A stretch of 64,000 bases of DNA from Geomonas ferrireducens (GTDB lineage: Bacteria > Desulfobacterota > Desulfuromonadia > Geobacterales > Geobacteraceae), in NCBI RefSeq assembly GCF_004917065.1, contig NZ_SSYA01000002.1:1535555-1599554 (forward strand), read 5' to 3'. Every line of letters starts with the position of its first letter. Position 1 is the first letter of the stretch. The notes below the pieces were generated by a model. It was given only the letters and a program-made list of their open reading frames with translations. It did no database searches and was not told the origin of the DNA. This document shows positions 17,050-25,046 of the stretch, one piece after another. The position numbers and the translations under genes were made by a program.

Positions 17050-17082
17050 ACAAAAAAAAACGTCTCCGGGGGGAAGACGCTG
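17050..17082 (-). terminator. Rho-independent terminator after the chemoreceptor gene
   Basis: On the minus strand CGTCT(T)CC-CCCC-GGAGACG forms a stem with one bulged T, followed by nine T (A-run at 17052-17060 on the plus strand). It is the terminator for the minus-strand transcript coming from 17277. The rest of the 16933-17276 gap shows no gene. Confidence 0.8.
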
Positions 17083-17276
17083 TAAAAGAGAGCTAATTAG
17101 GGCCCTATTCGGGCACAGCTCTGGCCAGCTTATCGCTTCCCGTACCGGTTCCATCTGGAATCCAGGCGGTATGTCTCTACTCTTTGGTGTCCTTTCCGGC
17201 TCCACTCAAATATAGCGGGCCAAACACCGTTACGGAAATACCACAACAGTTGCGACAAAGTCCAGCGTTTTCTTCA

Positions 17277-19268
17277 CTACTCCGCGCTGGCCTTGATCTG
17301 CTCGAGCTCCTTGACCACCTGCCCGCTCTCCTGCTGGCGCTCTTCGATACCGTCGAAGATGGCGTCGGCCATGCGGGTGACGTAGTCGATGCTCCCCTTG
17401 ATCTCGCCGGTGTCGGCGTTCTGGCGTCCCGCGGCGTTCACCATCTCGTGGCTCATGTCCTTCACGTCCTCAAGCGAACGCGCGACGCTCTTGGTCGCCA
17501 CGCCCTGCTCCTTGGAAGCCTTGAAGATCTGCATGGTCATGGAGCTTACGTCCTCGATGGAGCGGGTCACCAGCTGCACGCTTGCTGCCTGCTCCTCCGT
17601 GGCGAGCTTGATCTGCTCGGTCATGTCCAGCGCCTTCTGGGAGCTGTCCAGGATGCTTGCGAGCGACACGCCGGTCTGCTGCCCAAGTTTGACCCCCTTT
17701 TTCACCAGGTCCTTGGTCGCGGTGACGTAGTCGGCGGCGTTGCGTGATTCCGACATGATCTCTTCGATGATCCCGGTGATCTCGCCGGTGGAAAGCCCGG
17801 TCTGCAGGGAGAGGTTCCTGATCTCGTCGGCGACCACGCCGAAGCTCTTGCCGTACTCGCCCGCCTGCGCCGCGATGATCGAGGCGTTCAGCGCGAGGAG
17901 GTTCGTTCGCTTGGTGATGTCGTTGATCACGCTGACAAACCCTTCGATCCTGCCGCTGTTGGCGCTCAGGCGTTTGATCCCCTCGTAGGAGAGGTCGACG
18001 GAGCGCTGGATCTCGGCGAGGGCGTCCACCGTCTCGCGCACGATGCCGGCACCCTGCTCGGCGTGCTCTTTCACGCGGCTGGAGAGGTTGTGGGAGTGGC
18101 CGGTGTTCTTTTCGACCTGGCGCAGCGTGGTGGTGATCTGTTCCATCGCCGAGACGGACTTGTAGACCGAATCGGAGAGGGAGTCCATGTTGTGGGTGAT
18201 CTGGTCGGTGGCGACGGAGATCTCGGCGGCAGCGGCACTCGCGCTGTCTACCGATTCCATCACCCCGTGGGCGGCGGAATCCACCTTGATGGCGCTGCCG
18301 GTGAGCGACTCGGCGGCGCTTCTCAGGCGGTAGAGGTTTGCGGAGAAGTTCTCACGCTGGGTGGAGAGGTCGGAGAAGGTCCTGCCGAGTTCGTGGGTGA
18401 GCCGGTCGATGGACTGGAGCAGGCTGATGCGCATGAAGGCTGCGGCGGCCTGGTCGGCGAAGAGACGGATGGTGTCGACGTCGGTGTCGTTCAGGGCGCG
18501 GTGGCTCTTCTTGTTGTCGAGCCCGAAGACGCCGATGGTCTCCCCCTTCAGCACGATAGGACAGAGGATGAAGGTGGAGGAACGCAGCGGTTCGATGGCA
18601 TCGAAGGGGGCCTGCAGCAGGTAGTCGGAGGGGTACTTGGAGATACCCTCTATGAAGTAGACCTGACGCTCGGCAAAGGACTTGTAGATGACGCCGGAGC
18701 GGGCGTCGAGCGGGATGGTGACCTCAGGCCCCACCTCGCTCTCGTTGCCGGCGCTCGCCGCGAAGAAGAGGTTCTTCCTACCCGCATCGACCATGAGCAC
18801 GTTGACGCGCTCGTATCCCAGCACCTCGTGCAGACCTTCCACGCAAAGGGCAAGCACGTCGTCCCTGCGCACCGCCTTCTGGATGCGGGAATTGATCTTG
18901 TGGAAGTTCTTTATGTTGTTGTCGAGCACCTTGTAGCGGTTCTCGAAAAGCTTCTTCTGGCCGTCGACCTCCTGCACCAGTTGGTCGAGCCGTTCTCCGC
19001 GCTGGTGCAGCTCGTCGATGGCGCGCCCGATGAAGAAGCCAAAGATCGCCATGACCAGGGCCGTTCCCACTCCCATATAGACGTAGAGGGCCATCCCCTG
19101 GGCGCTCTGGGTCATCTCCGAGAAGAACTGCGAGGCAATGGGGAGGTTGGGGTCGGAAAAGAGCAGCAGGCGGAGGACCATCCAGCCGAGCGGGGCGGTG
19201 ATCCCGAGGAAAAAGCCGGCAAGCGCGTAGAGTTGGCTCCTGCTAGCTCCGGCGATCGGGTTATTCAT
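17277..19268 (-). CDS. Methyl-accepting chemotaxis protein with GAF domain
   Basis: 663 residues. Two membrane helices (about 12-36 and 59-82) flank only a short periplasmic loop. A cytoplasmic GAF domain follows (about 125-275; ALNDTDVDTIRLFADQAAAAF at its end), then a long MCP signalling coiled coil whose hairpin tip reads DITKRTNLLALNASIIAAQAGE and VVADEIRNLS. No HAMP is obvious. Sensing is therefore probably internal, through the GAF domain. Start 19268 is preferred because GAGGTGG precedes it. The tip departs slightly from the usual 'NAAIEAARAGE'. No che genes nearby; the terminator is at 17050. Confidence 0.88.
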   Translation of the reverse strand: MNNPIAGASRSQLYALAGFFLGITAPLGWMVLRLLLFSDPNLPIASQFFSEMTQSAQGMALYVYMGVGTALVMAIFGFFIGRAIDELHQRGERLDQLVQEVDGQKKLFENRYKVLDNNIKNFHKINSRIQKAVRRDDVLALCVEGLHEVLGYERVNVLMVDAGRKNLFFAASAGNESEVGPEVTIPLDARSGVIYKSFAERQVYFIEGISKYPSDYLLQAPFDAIEPLRSSTFILCPIVLKGETIGVFGLDNKKSHRALNDTDVDTIRLFADQAAAAFMRISLLQSIDRLTHELGRTFSDLSTQRENFSANLYRLRSAAESLTGSAIKVDSAAHGVMESVDSASAAAAEISVATDQITHNMDSLSDSVYKSVSAMEQITTTLRQVEKNTGHSHNLSSRVKEHAEQGAGIVRETVDALAEIQRSVDLSYEGIKRLSANSGRIEGFVSVINDITKRTNLLALNASIIAAQAGEYGKSFGVVADEIRNLSLQTGLSTGEITGIIEEIMSESRNAADYVTATKDLVKKGVKLGQQTGVSLASILDSSQKALDMTEQIKLATEEQAASVQLVTRSIEDVSSMTMQIFKASKEQGVATKSVARSLEDVKDMSHEMVNAAGRQNADTGEIKGSIDYVTRMADAIFDGIEERQQESGQVVKELEQIKASAE

Positions 19269-19366
19269 GTTTAAGCCACCTCGTTGCATTGGGTGTAGGC
19301 AGGTGCGGGCGGAAAAAATCACCCGCAGTCTAGTTCAGAGATTAATTAAAGTCAAGATATCCTTGC

Positions 19367-20452
19367 CTATCTCCCAAGCATGATGCCGAGCGCCTCGGCG
19401 TGACGCACCATCTCCCCGGAGGGATCGATGAGGTTCAGGCTCCTCACCGCGTCCTCGATGGGAACGGAGGTGATGTGGCGCCCTTTGAGGCACACCATCT
19501 GGCCGAAGGATTGCGACTCGATCAGCTCGACCGCCTTGACGCCGAACCTGCTCCCTATGCAGCGGTCGAAGGTCGAGGGTGAGCCGCCGCGCTGCAAGTG
19601 TCCGAGCACGGTGACCCTGATGTCCATCTCGAGGACGCCGCCCAGTTCGCGCGAGAGCGCTTCGCCCACGCCCCCCAGGCGTTCGACGACCGATTTCCCG
19701 CCGGCAGCCTCGAGGACCACGCGGTTTCCCCCGCTCGGGTAGGCGCCTTCCGCGACGACCACGACGCTGAAGCGTCTGCCGCGTTTGCAGCGCGCGATGA
19801 TCGATTCCCGCACTTTGTCGATGTCGTAGGGGATCTCGGGGATGAGGATGACGTCGGCGCCTCCGGCGATGCCGGACTCGAGGGCGATCCACCCAGCGTA
19901 GCGCCCCATCACCTCGAGGACCATGACGCGGTGGTGGCTCTCCGCGGTGGAGTGGAGCTTGTCGAGGGCATCGGTCGCCGTTTCGAGCGCGGTGTTGTAG
20001 CCGAAGGTGACGTCGGTCTCGAGGAGGTCGTTGTCGATGGTCTTCGGGACGCCGACGATGGGAACGCCGCGGCGCATCATCTCCTGGGCGATTTTGAGGG
20101 ATCCGTCACCGCCGACTACGACGAGGGCGGTGAGGCCTAATTGGTCGATGCGGGAGCGGACCTCCTCGGAGACGTCGACGAGTTCCACCTTTCCCTCGCG
20201 CATGATCGGGAAGGAGAAGGGGTTGCCGCGGTTCGAGGTGCCGAGGATGGTGCCGCCGCGCGGGAGGATGCCGCGCACTTCCTCGAGGCCGAGCGGGCGG
20301 CACTTGTGGTGGTGCAGGAAGCCGTCGAAGCCGTCCTCGATGCCGATCACTTCCCAGCCGCGTCCGATCGCCGCCTTCACCACACCGCGGATAACCGCGT
20401 TAAGTCCCGGGCAGTCGCCGCCACCGGTAAGGATTCCTATTCTCGTCGTCAT
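19367..20452 (-). CDS. pfkA: 6-phosphofructokinase
   Basis: 361 residues. Core motifs are ILTGGGDCPGLN (phosphate loop), VVVGGDGSLK, GVPKTIDNDLLETDVTFGYNTA (catalytic TIDND), EVMGRYAG and TVLGHLQRGGSPS. Phosphorylates fructose-6-phosphate. The Gly in GGDGS is typical of ATP users, while Lys in PKTIDND is typical of pyrophosphate users. The mixture is the pattern of the 'group III' mixed-substrate enzymes, in which the phosphate donor varies, so the donor is open. AGGAGGG lies 7 bases before the ATG. The chemoreceptor gene follows after 98 bases. Confidence 0.93.
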   Translation of the reverse strand: MTTRIGILTGGGDCPGLNAVIRGVVKAAIGRGWEVIGIEDGFDGFLHHHKCRPLGLEEVRGILPRGGTILGTSNRGNPFSFPIMREGKVELVDVSEEVRSRIDQLGLTALVVVGGDGSLKIAQEMMRRGVPIVGVPKTIDNDLLETDVTFGYNTALETATDALDKLHSTAESHHRVMVLEVMGRYAGWIALESGIAGGADVILIPEIPYDIDKVRESIIARCKRGRRFSVVVVAEGAYPSGGNRVVLEAAGGKSVVERLGGVGEALSRELGGVLEMDIRVTVLGHLQRGGSPSTFDRCIGSRFGVKAVELIESQSFGQMVCLKGRHITSVPIEDAVRSLNLIDPSGEMVRHAEALGIMLGR

Positions 20453-20504
20453 GCAAAACCCTCCTAAAAAACAGCCTCACGCAGAGGCGCAAAGATAAAC
20501 TGCA

Positions 20505-21135
20505 AACCATGTCACGCAAAGACGCAAAGTAAAACTTCAAACCGTTTAACAGGGATGAAGGGGATGAATGGGATAAAACCTTAAAAAACAAAAACGCTTC
20601 GGGTTAAACCAGAATCTTTTGTTTCTACTCTCTTTGCGTCTTTGCGTCTTTGCGTCTTTGCGTCTTTGCGTGAAAATGTTTTGTTTTGCTTTTGTTTTCA
20701 AACCATCTCACGCAAAGACGCAAAGGCGCAAAGTAAATCTTCAAACCGTTTAACAGGGATGAAGGGGATGAATGGGATAAAACCTTAAAAAACAAAAACG
20801 CTTTGGGTTAAACCAGAATCTTTTGTTTCTGCTTTCTTTGCGTCTTCGCGGCTTTGCGTGAAAATGTTTTGTTTTGCTTTTGTTTTCAAACCATCTCACG
20901 CAAAGACGCAAAGACGCAAAGTAAACCTTCAAACCGTTTAACAGGGATGAAGGGGATGGACGGGATAAAACCTTAAAAACAAAACGCTTTGGGTTAAACC
21001 AAAATCTTTTGTTTCTGCTTTCTTTGCGTCTTTGCGGCTTTGCGTGAAAAGGTTGTACGCCTTTATCCCTTTTATCCCCTTCATCCCTGTTAGCTTAAGT
21101 CTTTTGTTTGTGTCTTTGCGCCTTAGCGTGAGCCG
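20505..21135. repeat. Three tandem ~190-bp repeats plus a partial inverted copy
   Basis: Units begin at 20505, 20701 and 20889 (periods 196 and 188) with AACCAT-C/G-TCACGCAAAGACGCAAAG. They share CCGTTTAACAGGGATGAAGG and GGGTTAAACCA blocks, and end with CTTTGCG...TTTGCGTGAAAA. Unit ends are inverted copies of each other (CTTTGCGTCTTTGCGTGA against TCACGCAAAGACGCAAAG). A partial inverted copy occupies 21055-21133. Short (7-10 bp) units (TTTGCGTC) also vary in number. No coding potential. It fills the gap between pfkA and the selenoprotein gene. Confidence 0.9.
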
Positions 21136-21138
21136 GTT

Positions 21139-21777
21139 TTACCGCAGTGCATCGAGTATCGCCTGCGGCTCGAGACGGTTTCGTGGATCGCTGTCGGCGT
21201 AGCTCGCGATGATCCGGCCGTCCTCACCGATCACGAAGGTCCCGGCCATCGGGAGCTCCCACGACTCGTCGGCGTTGTACTCGGGAAGATTCACCCCCAG
21301 GGATATATACAGCTCCTGCACCCACCCCGGGAACCGGTAGACAAGCCCGTAACGCCGCGCCACCACGTTCCCGAGATCGCTCAGCACCTCGTACTGCAAA
21401 AAGTTCTTCAAAAGGGTCGCCTGAGACTTGTCCGGGCTCTGCGGCGAAATCGCCATGAGCGAGGCGCCACGCGCCAGTATCTCGGGAAGGATCTTCTGGT
21501 AGGCCCTCAACTGAAGGCTGCAGTAAGGTCACCAGATCCCCCGGTAAAAGGTGACCACGGCCGGGCCGTGCAAAAGCGCGTCGGCAAGCGCCACCGGAAT
21601 CCCGACGGCGTTCGGCAGCGTGAAGTCCGGCGCCTGATCTCCCGCCTTCGGCACTCCCTCGCTGATTACCGACTGCCCGATCTCCTGGTAGGCGCGCTCG
21701 AACTGCGCCTTAAGTTCCGGGGAAGTTTTTTCCGACTGCTCCAAACGCTCGATTTGTGATCTGAGGTCCAGCTCCAT
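21139..21777 (-). CDS. Peroxiredoxin-like (AhpC/TSA) selenoprotein, in-frame TGA = Sec83
   Basis: Two open stretches in the same frame (codons 1-82 and 84-212) are separated only by TGA at 21531-21529. The reading across it is TFYRGIW-U-PYCSLQLRAYQKILPE. Cysteine homologues of this family read 'FYRG.WCPYC..QLRA', so the TGA falls exactly on the first cysteine of a CxxC redox motif, giving UxxC with Cys86. Total length of 212 matches the thioredoxin-fold family (Redoxin/AhpC-TSA, 'peroxiredoxin-like'). The second half has the expected beta strands (GTFVIGEDGRIIASYA). It is a cytoplasmic peroxidase or thiol oxidoreductase. A SECIS-like hairpin follows the TGA. Translation would need the sel genes, not in this window. 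Confidence 0.88.
21503..21518 (-). promoter_or_regulatory. Candidate bacterial SECIS element
   Basis: Ten bases after the TGA, the minus strand reads GCCTTC-AGTT-GAGGGC: a 6-bp stem (one G-U) with an AGUU loop carrying G in its second position. The loop begins 17 bases after the UGA. An outer CTG/CAG can extend it. Position, small loop and loop G fit what is known of bacterial SECIS hairpins bound by SelB. Confidence 0.65.
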
Positions 21778-21891
21778 GGGGCACCTCCGAGGCTCGTCCG
21801 GCCAGGCCCAATTTTAATCAGAAAGAGGAAAAGGTCAATATTTCCCTGCAATTCTGCCATTTTTCCCACAGATGCGGAGAAACACATATTT

Positions 21892-21905
21892 TTGACCCAT
21901 GTCAT
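21892..21905 (+). promoter_or_regulatory. FNR/HcpR-like operator upstream of the hemerythrin operon
   Basis: TTGAC-CCAT-GTCAT, a 5-4-5 inverted repeat with 9 of 10 arm positions matching TTGAC-N4-GTCAA, the kind of site bound by CRP/FNR-family regulators such as HcpR. It lies 66 bases before the start at 21971, suited to control of the three genes that follow. Confidence 0.45.
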
Positions 21906-21970
21906 AAACAAATATGCTCCGAAGCGCTATTGTCACATCATCAAGAGCGCACGAAAGGAGGAGAAAACAG

Positions 21971-22207
21971 ATGGAATTCAAAAACGGCCTTGGAGATACG
22001 GCGATCCAGAACGTTATTGCGAACTACCCGGAGATCGGGGACATCCTGAACCGCTACGAGATCGGCTGCGTCACCTGCAAGGTCGGCATCTGCCTCCTGA
22101 AGGACGTCGTCTCCATCCACGGGCTCACACCGGAACAGGAAGCGGCGGTGGAAAAGGAAATCAACGAATACCTGGCAACGAAAGATGTCGACCTCAAGGT
22201 CGCCTGA
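21971..22207 (+). CDS. DUF1858-type small cysteine protein (78 aa)
   Basis: Matches the DUF1858 pattern: a short helical domain (VIANYPEIGDILNRYEIGCVTCKVGICLLKDVV) with cysteines at 33, 36 and 41. The domain is also found at the N-terminus of ScdA/RIC-type iron-sulfur repair proteins and of hybrid hemerythrin proteins. Start 21971 has AAAGGAGGAG upstream; a longer frame is not conserved. First gene of a three-gene plus-strand set with the Fe-S protein and hemerythrin. Together they suggest handling of nitric oxide or oxygen, or repair of iron centres. That role is inference. Confidence 0.75.
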   Translation: MEFKNGLGDTAIQNVIANYPEIGDILNRYEIGCVTCKVGICLLKDVVSIHGLTPEQEAAVEKEINEYLATKDVDLKVA

Positions 22208-22265
22208 CATAACGGCACACGCCACAACCAACGAACCAACACATATAACTCAAGGAGAGAAGACA

Positions 22266-22721
22266 ATGGCACATGCAGGATGCGGCTGCCCGGGCAGCAT
22301 GGCAAGGGTTATCGAGAGGAACGAGAACGAGCAGGCAACCACCGTGAAGCAGGCGAGCGAATTGAGGCAGTGGCCGGTGCAGCTGCACCTGGTCCCCCCC
22401 ACCGCCCCCTGGTTCCAGGACAGCGACATACTGATCGCCGCGGACTGCGTGGCGTTCGCCCTCGGGAGCTTCCACAGCGACCTCTTGAAGGGGAAAGCGC
22501 TCGCCATCGCCTGCCCGAAGCTTGACGACAGCACCCCGTACGTCGAGAAGCTGGCACGGATCTTCGCCGAGAACGACGTGAAAAGCATCACCGTGGCGAT
22601 CATGGAAGTCCCCTGCTGCCGCGGGCTTGATATGATGGTACGTCAGGCGCTGGCGAAGTCCGGCAAGGAGATCCCGCTTGAGACCGCAGTGATCGGCATC
22701 AACGGCGAAAGGAGAAACTAG
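22266..22721 (+). CDS. Fe-S-type cysteine protein lacking the usual ferredoxin domain (151 aa)
   Basis: Starts MAHAGCGCPGSMARV and continues with LRQWPVQLHLVPPTAPWFQDSDILIAADCVAFALGSFH (split here: LRQWPVQLHLVPPTAPWF, then DSDILIAADCVAFA). It ends with ITVAIMEVPCCRGL. This matches the C-terminal part of a family of iron-sulfur proteins from anaerobes that usually also carry an N-terminal 4Fe-4S ferredoxin domain. That domain is absent here. The start at 22266 follows AAGGAGAGAAG, so this is a genuine short form. Six cysteines remain. It lies between DUF1858 and hemerythrin genes; the gap to hemerythrin is two bases. Confidence 0.65.
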   Translation: MAHAGCGCPGSMARVIERNENEQATTVKQASELRQWPVQLHLVPPTAPWFQDSDILIAADCVAFALGSFHSDLLKGKALAIACPKLDDSTPYVEKLARIFAENDVKSITVAIMEVPCCRGLDMMVRQALAKSGKEIPLETAVIGINGERRN

Positions 22722-22723
22722 CG

Positions 22724-23272
22724 ATGAAACAGGACATCACCCAGAGGCTTAAGGACGAGCACCAGTTGATACTGCGTATGCTCGCCCTTTTGGAGAAAAA
22801 CGCGCGGCTCACCGAGGAAGGTACCTTCAAAGATTACCAGTTCTACCTGGACGGTGTGGATTTCATCAGGAACTACGCCGACCGTTTTCACCACGCCAAG
22901 GAGGAGGATGTCCTGTTCGAGGCGCTGGTGGCGAACGGCATGCCGAGGGCGAACAGCCCGGTGGCTGCCATGCTGATGGAGCACGATCTCGGTCGCGCCT
23001 TCGTGAAGGGCATGGAAGAGGCGGCGACCAAAGCGCTTAACGGCGAGGCAGGGCAGGAAGAGGCGATCGTCGCGAACGCAAGGGGTTACCTGGAGCTTTT
23101 ACGCGAGCACATCGGGAAGGAAGATGACATCCTCTACCCGCTCGCGGAGAGGATTCTCCCGGAAGGGGTGCGCCCGGAGATCGTGGCGAAGTACCAGGAG
23201 GCGGAGGAGAAGGCCGCTAAGGGGCTCGAGGAGCACTACCGTAGCGTGGTGGAAAAGTACGAGAAAGGCTAA
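22724..23272 (+). CDS. Hemerythrin HHE-domain protein (YtfE/DUF438-like)
   Basis: 182 residues with a di-iron hemerythrin ligand set: DEHQLI (His13), RFHHAKEEDVLF (His56/57 and Glu60/61), MEHDLGRAF and LREHIGKEDDILYPLA. A helical tail follows (YQEAEEKAAKGLEEHY). It most likely binds O2 or NO, or delivers iron in cluster repair. GGAGAAAC precedes the ATG and the gene begins two bases after the Fe-S gene, so it is translationally linked. The upstream FNR/HcpR-like site suggests redox or nitrosative control. Confidence 0.85.
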   Translation: MKQDITQRLKDEHQLILRMLALLEKNARLTEEGTFKDYQFYLDGVDFIRNYADRFHHAKEEDVLFEALVANGMPRANSPVAAMLMEHDLGRAFVKGMEEAATKALNGEAGQEEAIVANARGYLELLREHIGKEDDILYPLAERILPEGVRPEIVAKYQEAEEKAAKGLEEHYRSVVEKYEKG

Positions 23273-23281
23273 AAGCCACCC

Positions 23282-23405
23282 GGATCACAGAGGACACAGA
23301 GGAAAAGCCAAAGCGACACAGAGTAAAAAACGAAAGGTTTTGTTTTCCCCCCGGCAGTAGCCTTTCCTCTGTGTCCTCTGTGGACCTCCGGGTCCTCTGT
23401 GTTCC
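23282..23405. repeat. CACAGAG-type inverted repeat
   Basis: GATCACAGAGGACACAGAGG at 23283-23302 faces CCTCTGTGTCCTCTGTGG at 23364-23381, followed by a further GGTCCTCTGTGTTCC. It is an intergenic element of the same general style as the one near 14575. No coding sequence. Confidence 0.6.
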
Positions 23406-23420
23406 GGGCTTCGGGTTATA

Positions 23421-23456
23421 AAAAAAGGGCGGGGTCAAATGACTCCCGCCCTTTTT
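23421..23456. terminator. Bidirectional terminator between hemerythrin gene and hom
   Basis: AAAAAAGGGCGGG-(A/G)TCAAATGAC-TCCCGCCCTTTTT: a GC-rich 8-bp stem with an A-run on one side and a T-run on the other. It is placed between convergent genes and so can end both transcripts. Confidence 0.88.
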
Positions 23457-23476
23457 GCGTTCTGTTTGCACCCTTT

Positions 23477-24787
23477 TTATTCGAGGTTGTCCTCGATCCT
23501 GATGAAGGTGCTTCTGGCGCGGATCACCTCGAAGGTGTCGATCTCGGCCAGGGCCTTTCTCATGTCGTCCTCACGGGCCTCGTGGGTCATGATGACGATG
23601 GGTACTTCGTCCGCGGCACTCCTTGCACTCTGCAGCATGGAGGCGATGCTGATGCCGCGCGCGCCGAGCGCGCCGGCGATGCGGGCCAGTACGCCCGGAC
23701 GGTCGAGCGCCTGGAAGCGGATGTAGTACTTGCTGACGATCTCGCCCATCGGCTTGATGGGGAGGTTGGTCACGTTGCCGTCCAGGTACCCTAGCGGAGC
23801 GCAACGACGGGTGATCCCGGCGCACATGCTGCGGGAGAGGTCGACGATGTCGCCGACAACGGCGCTCGCTGTCGCTTCCATACCGGCGCCGCGGCCGTAG
23901 AACATGACCGGGCCCACGAAATCGCCGGTGAGACGGACCGCGTTGAAGACGCCGTGCACGTCGGCGAGCGGATAGTCGATCGGGATCATGGTCGGGTGCA
24001 CGCGCGCCTCGATCTTGCCGCCGTCCATCTTGCCGATGGCCAGAAGCTTGATGCGGTAGCCGAAGGTCTCGGCGAAGTCGACGTCTTCGGAGGTGATCGA
24101 GGTGATCCCCTCGGAGTAGACGTCCTTCAGATCTATCCTCGTGCCGAAGCAGAGGGAGAGGAGCAGGCAGAGTTTGTGCGCGGTGTCGACCCCTTCGATG
24201 TCGAAGGTGGGATCGGCTTCGGCGTACCCCATCTCCTGGGCGCTCTTCAGCACCTCAGCGAAATCGGCCCCTTCCTGGGTCATGCGGGTGAGGATGTAGT
24301 TGCAGGTGCCGTTCACGATACCAAGGACGGTGGAGAAGCGGTTACCTGCCATGTTCCCCTTGATCGCGGAGAGTACCGGGATCCCCCCGCCTACCGCGGC
24401 CTCGAAAAGGACCTCGACGCCGTTCTCTTTGGCGGCGGCGTAGATCTCTTCGCCGTGCACAGCGAGAAGCGCCTTGTTGGCTGTGACCAGGTGCTTGCCG
24501 TGGGCGATCGCCTTGAGCGCGAAGCTGCGCGCCGGCTCGTAGCCGCCGATCAGCTCGATGACGACGGAGATCTCCGGGTCGGTGAGCACGTCGTCCGCGT
24601 TCCTGGTGAGGATGATCCCCTCGGTGTCCACGCCGCGGTCGGTGGTGATGTCGAGGTCAACGATGGCCTTCAGGGAGATCCGGGTGCCGGTCTTCTCCGT
24701 GAGGAGGGCGGAGTTCTGTTTGAGCAGCTTCACGACGCCGGCACCGATGGTGCCGAAACCAAGTAGGCCTACTTTTATCTCTTCCAT
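23477..24787 (-). CDS. hom: Homoserine dehydrogenase
   Basis: 436 residues. Reduces aspartate semialdehyde to homoserine for threonine, methionine and isoleucine. The N-terminal NAD(P) fold begins VGLLGFGTIGAGVV. The catalytic domain has GGGIPVLSAIKGNMAGNRF, GIVNGTCNYILTRM and the EADPTFDIEGVDTAHKL stretch. A C-terminal ACT domain (YYIRFQALDRPGVLARIAGALG) implies feedback control by threonine. Length and order match the monofunctional class. Single gene; a terminator follows at 23421-23456. Confidence 0.96.
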   Translation of the reverse strand: MEEIKVGLLGFGTIGAGVVKLLKQNSALLTEKTGTRISLKAIVDLDITTDRGVDTEGIILTRNADDVLTDPEISVVIELIGGYEPARSFALKAIAHGKHLVTANKALLAVHGEEIYAAAKENGVEVLFEAAVGGGIPVLSAIKGNMAGNRFSTVLGIVNGTCNYILTRMTQEGADFAEVLKSAQEMGYAEADPTFDIEGVDTAHKLCLLLSLCFGTRIDLKDVYSEGITSITSEDVDFAETFGYRIKLLAIGKMDGGKIEARVHPTMIPIDYPLADVHGVFNAVRLTGDFVGPVMFYGRGAGMEATASAVVGDIVDLSRSMCAGITRRCAPLGYLDGNVTNLPIKPMGEIVSKYYIRFQALDRPGVLARIAGALGARGISIASMLQSARSAADEVPIVIMTHEAREDDMRKALAEIDTFEVIRARSTFIRIEDNLE

Positions 24788-24834
24788 ACTCCCTCTTTGA
24801 TCATTTCATGGTTTGGAAATTGAATGTTGTCGAG

Positions 24835-25012
24835 CTGCCTTTCCCCCCCTTTGCGAAGGGGGGCAAGGGGGGATTTTGCCAAAGTAGCCACAGCGTTCAG
24901 TTGTTCGACGTAATCAAATCCCCCCTGTCCCCCCTTCGCCAAGGCTACGGGGGACAGGCTCCCCCTTCGCAAAGGGGGGAACGCTGGGGCACGTGCAGCG
25001 CTACGTGGGGGC
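24835..25012. repeat. CCCCTTCGCAAAGGGG repeat, double copy
   Basis: One inverted core lies at about 24838-24876 and a second, with the CCAAGGCTACGGGGGACAGG expansion, at 24918-25012. It ends with the conserved tail AACGCTGGGGC...GTGCAGCGCTACGTGGG. It fills the space between nusB and hom and may act as a transcription end for the rib-nusB run. Confidence 0.75.
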
Positions 25013-25046
25013 TGCCCAAAGAGGAACTGTCCACGCAGCTTGCTGT

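Noticed and set aside
18063..19274. 403-codon plus-strand ORF opposite the chemoreceptor
   Set aside because: Shadow of the minus-strand gene, which has clear domains; the plus frame has none.
20505..21048. Possible CRISPR array
   Set aside because: The repeats are about 190 bp, nearly identical throughout and without variable spacers; no cas genes nearby.
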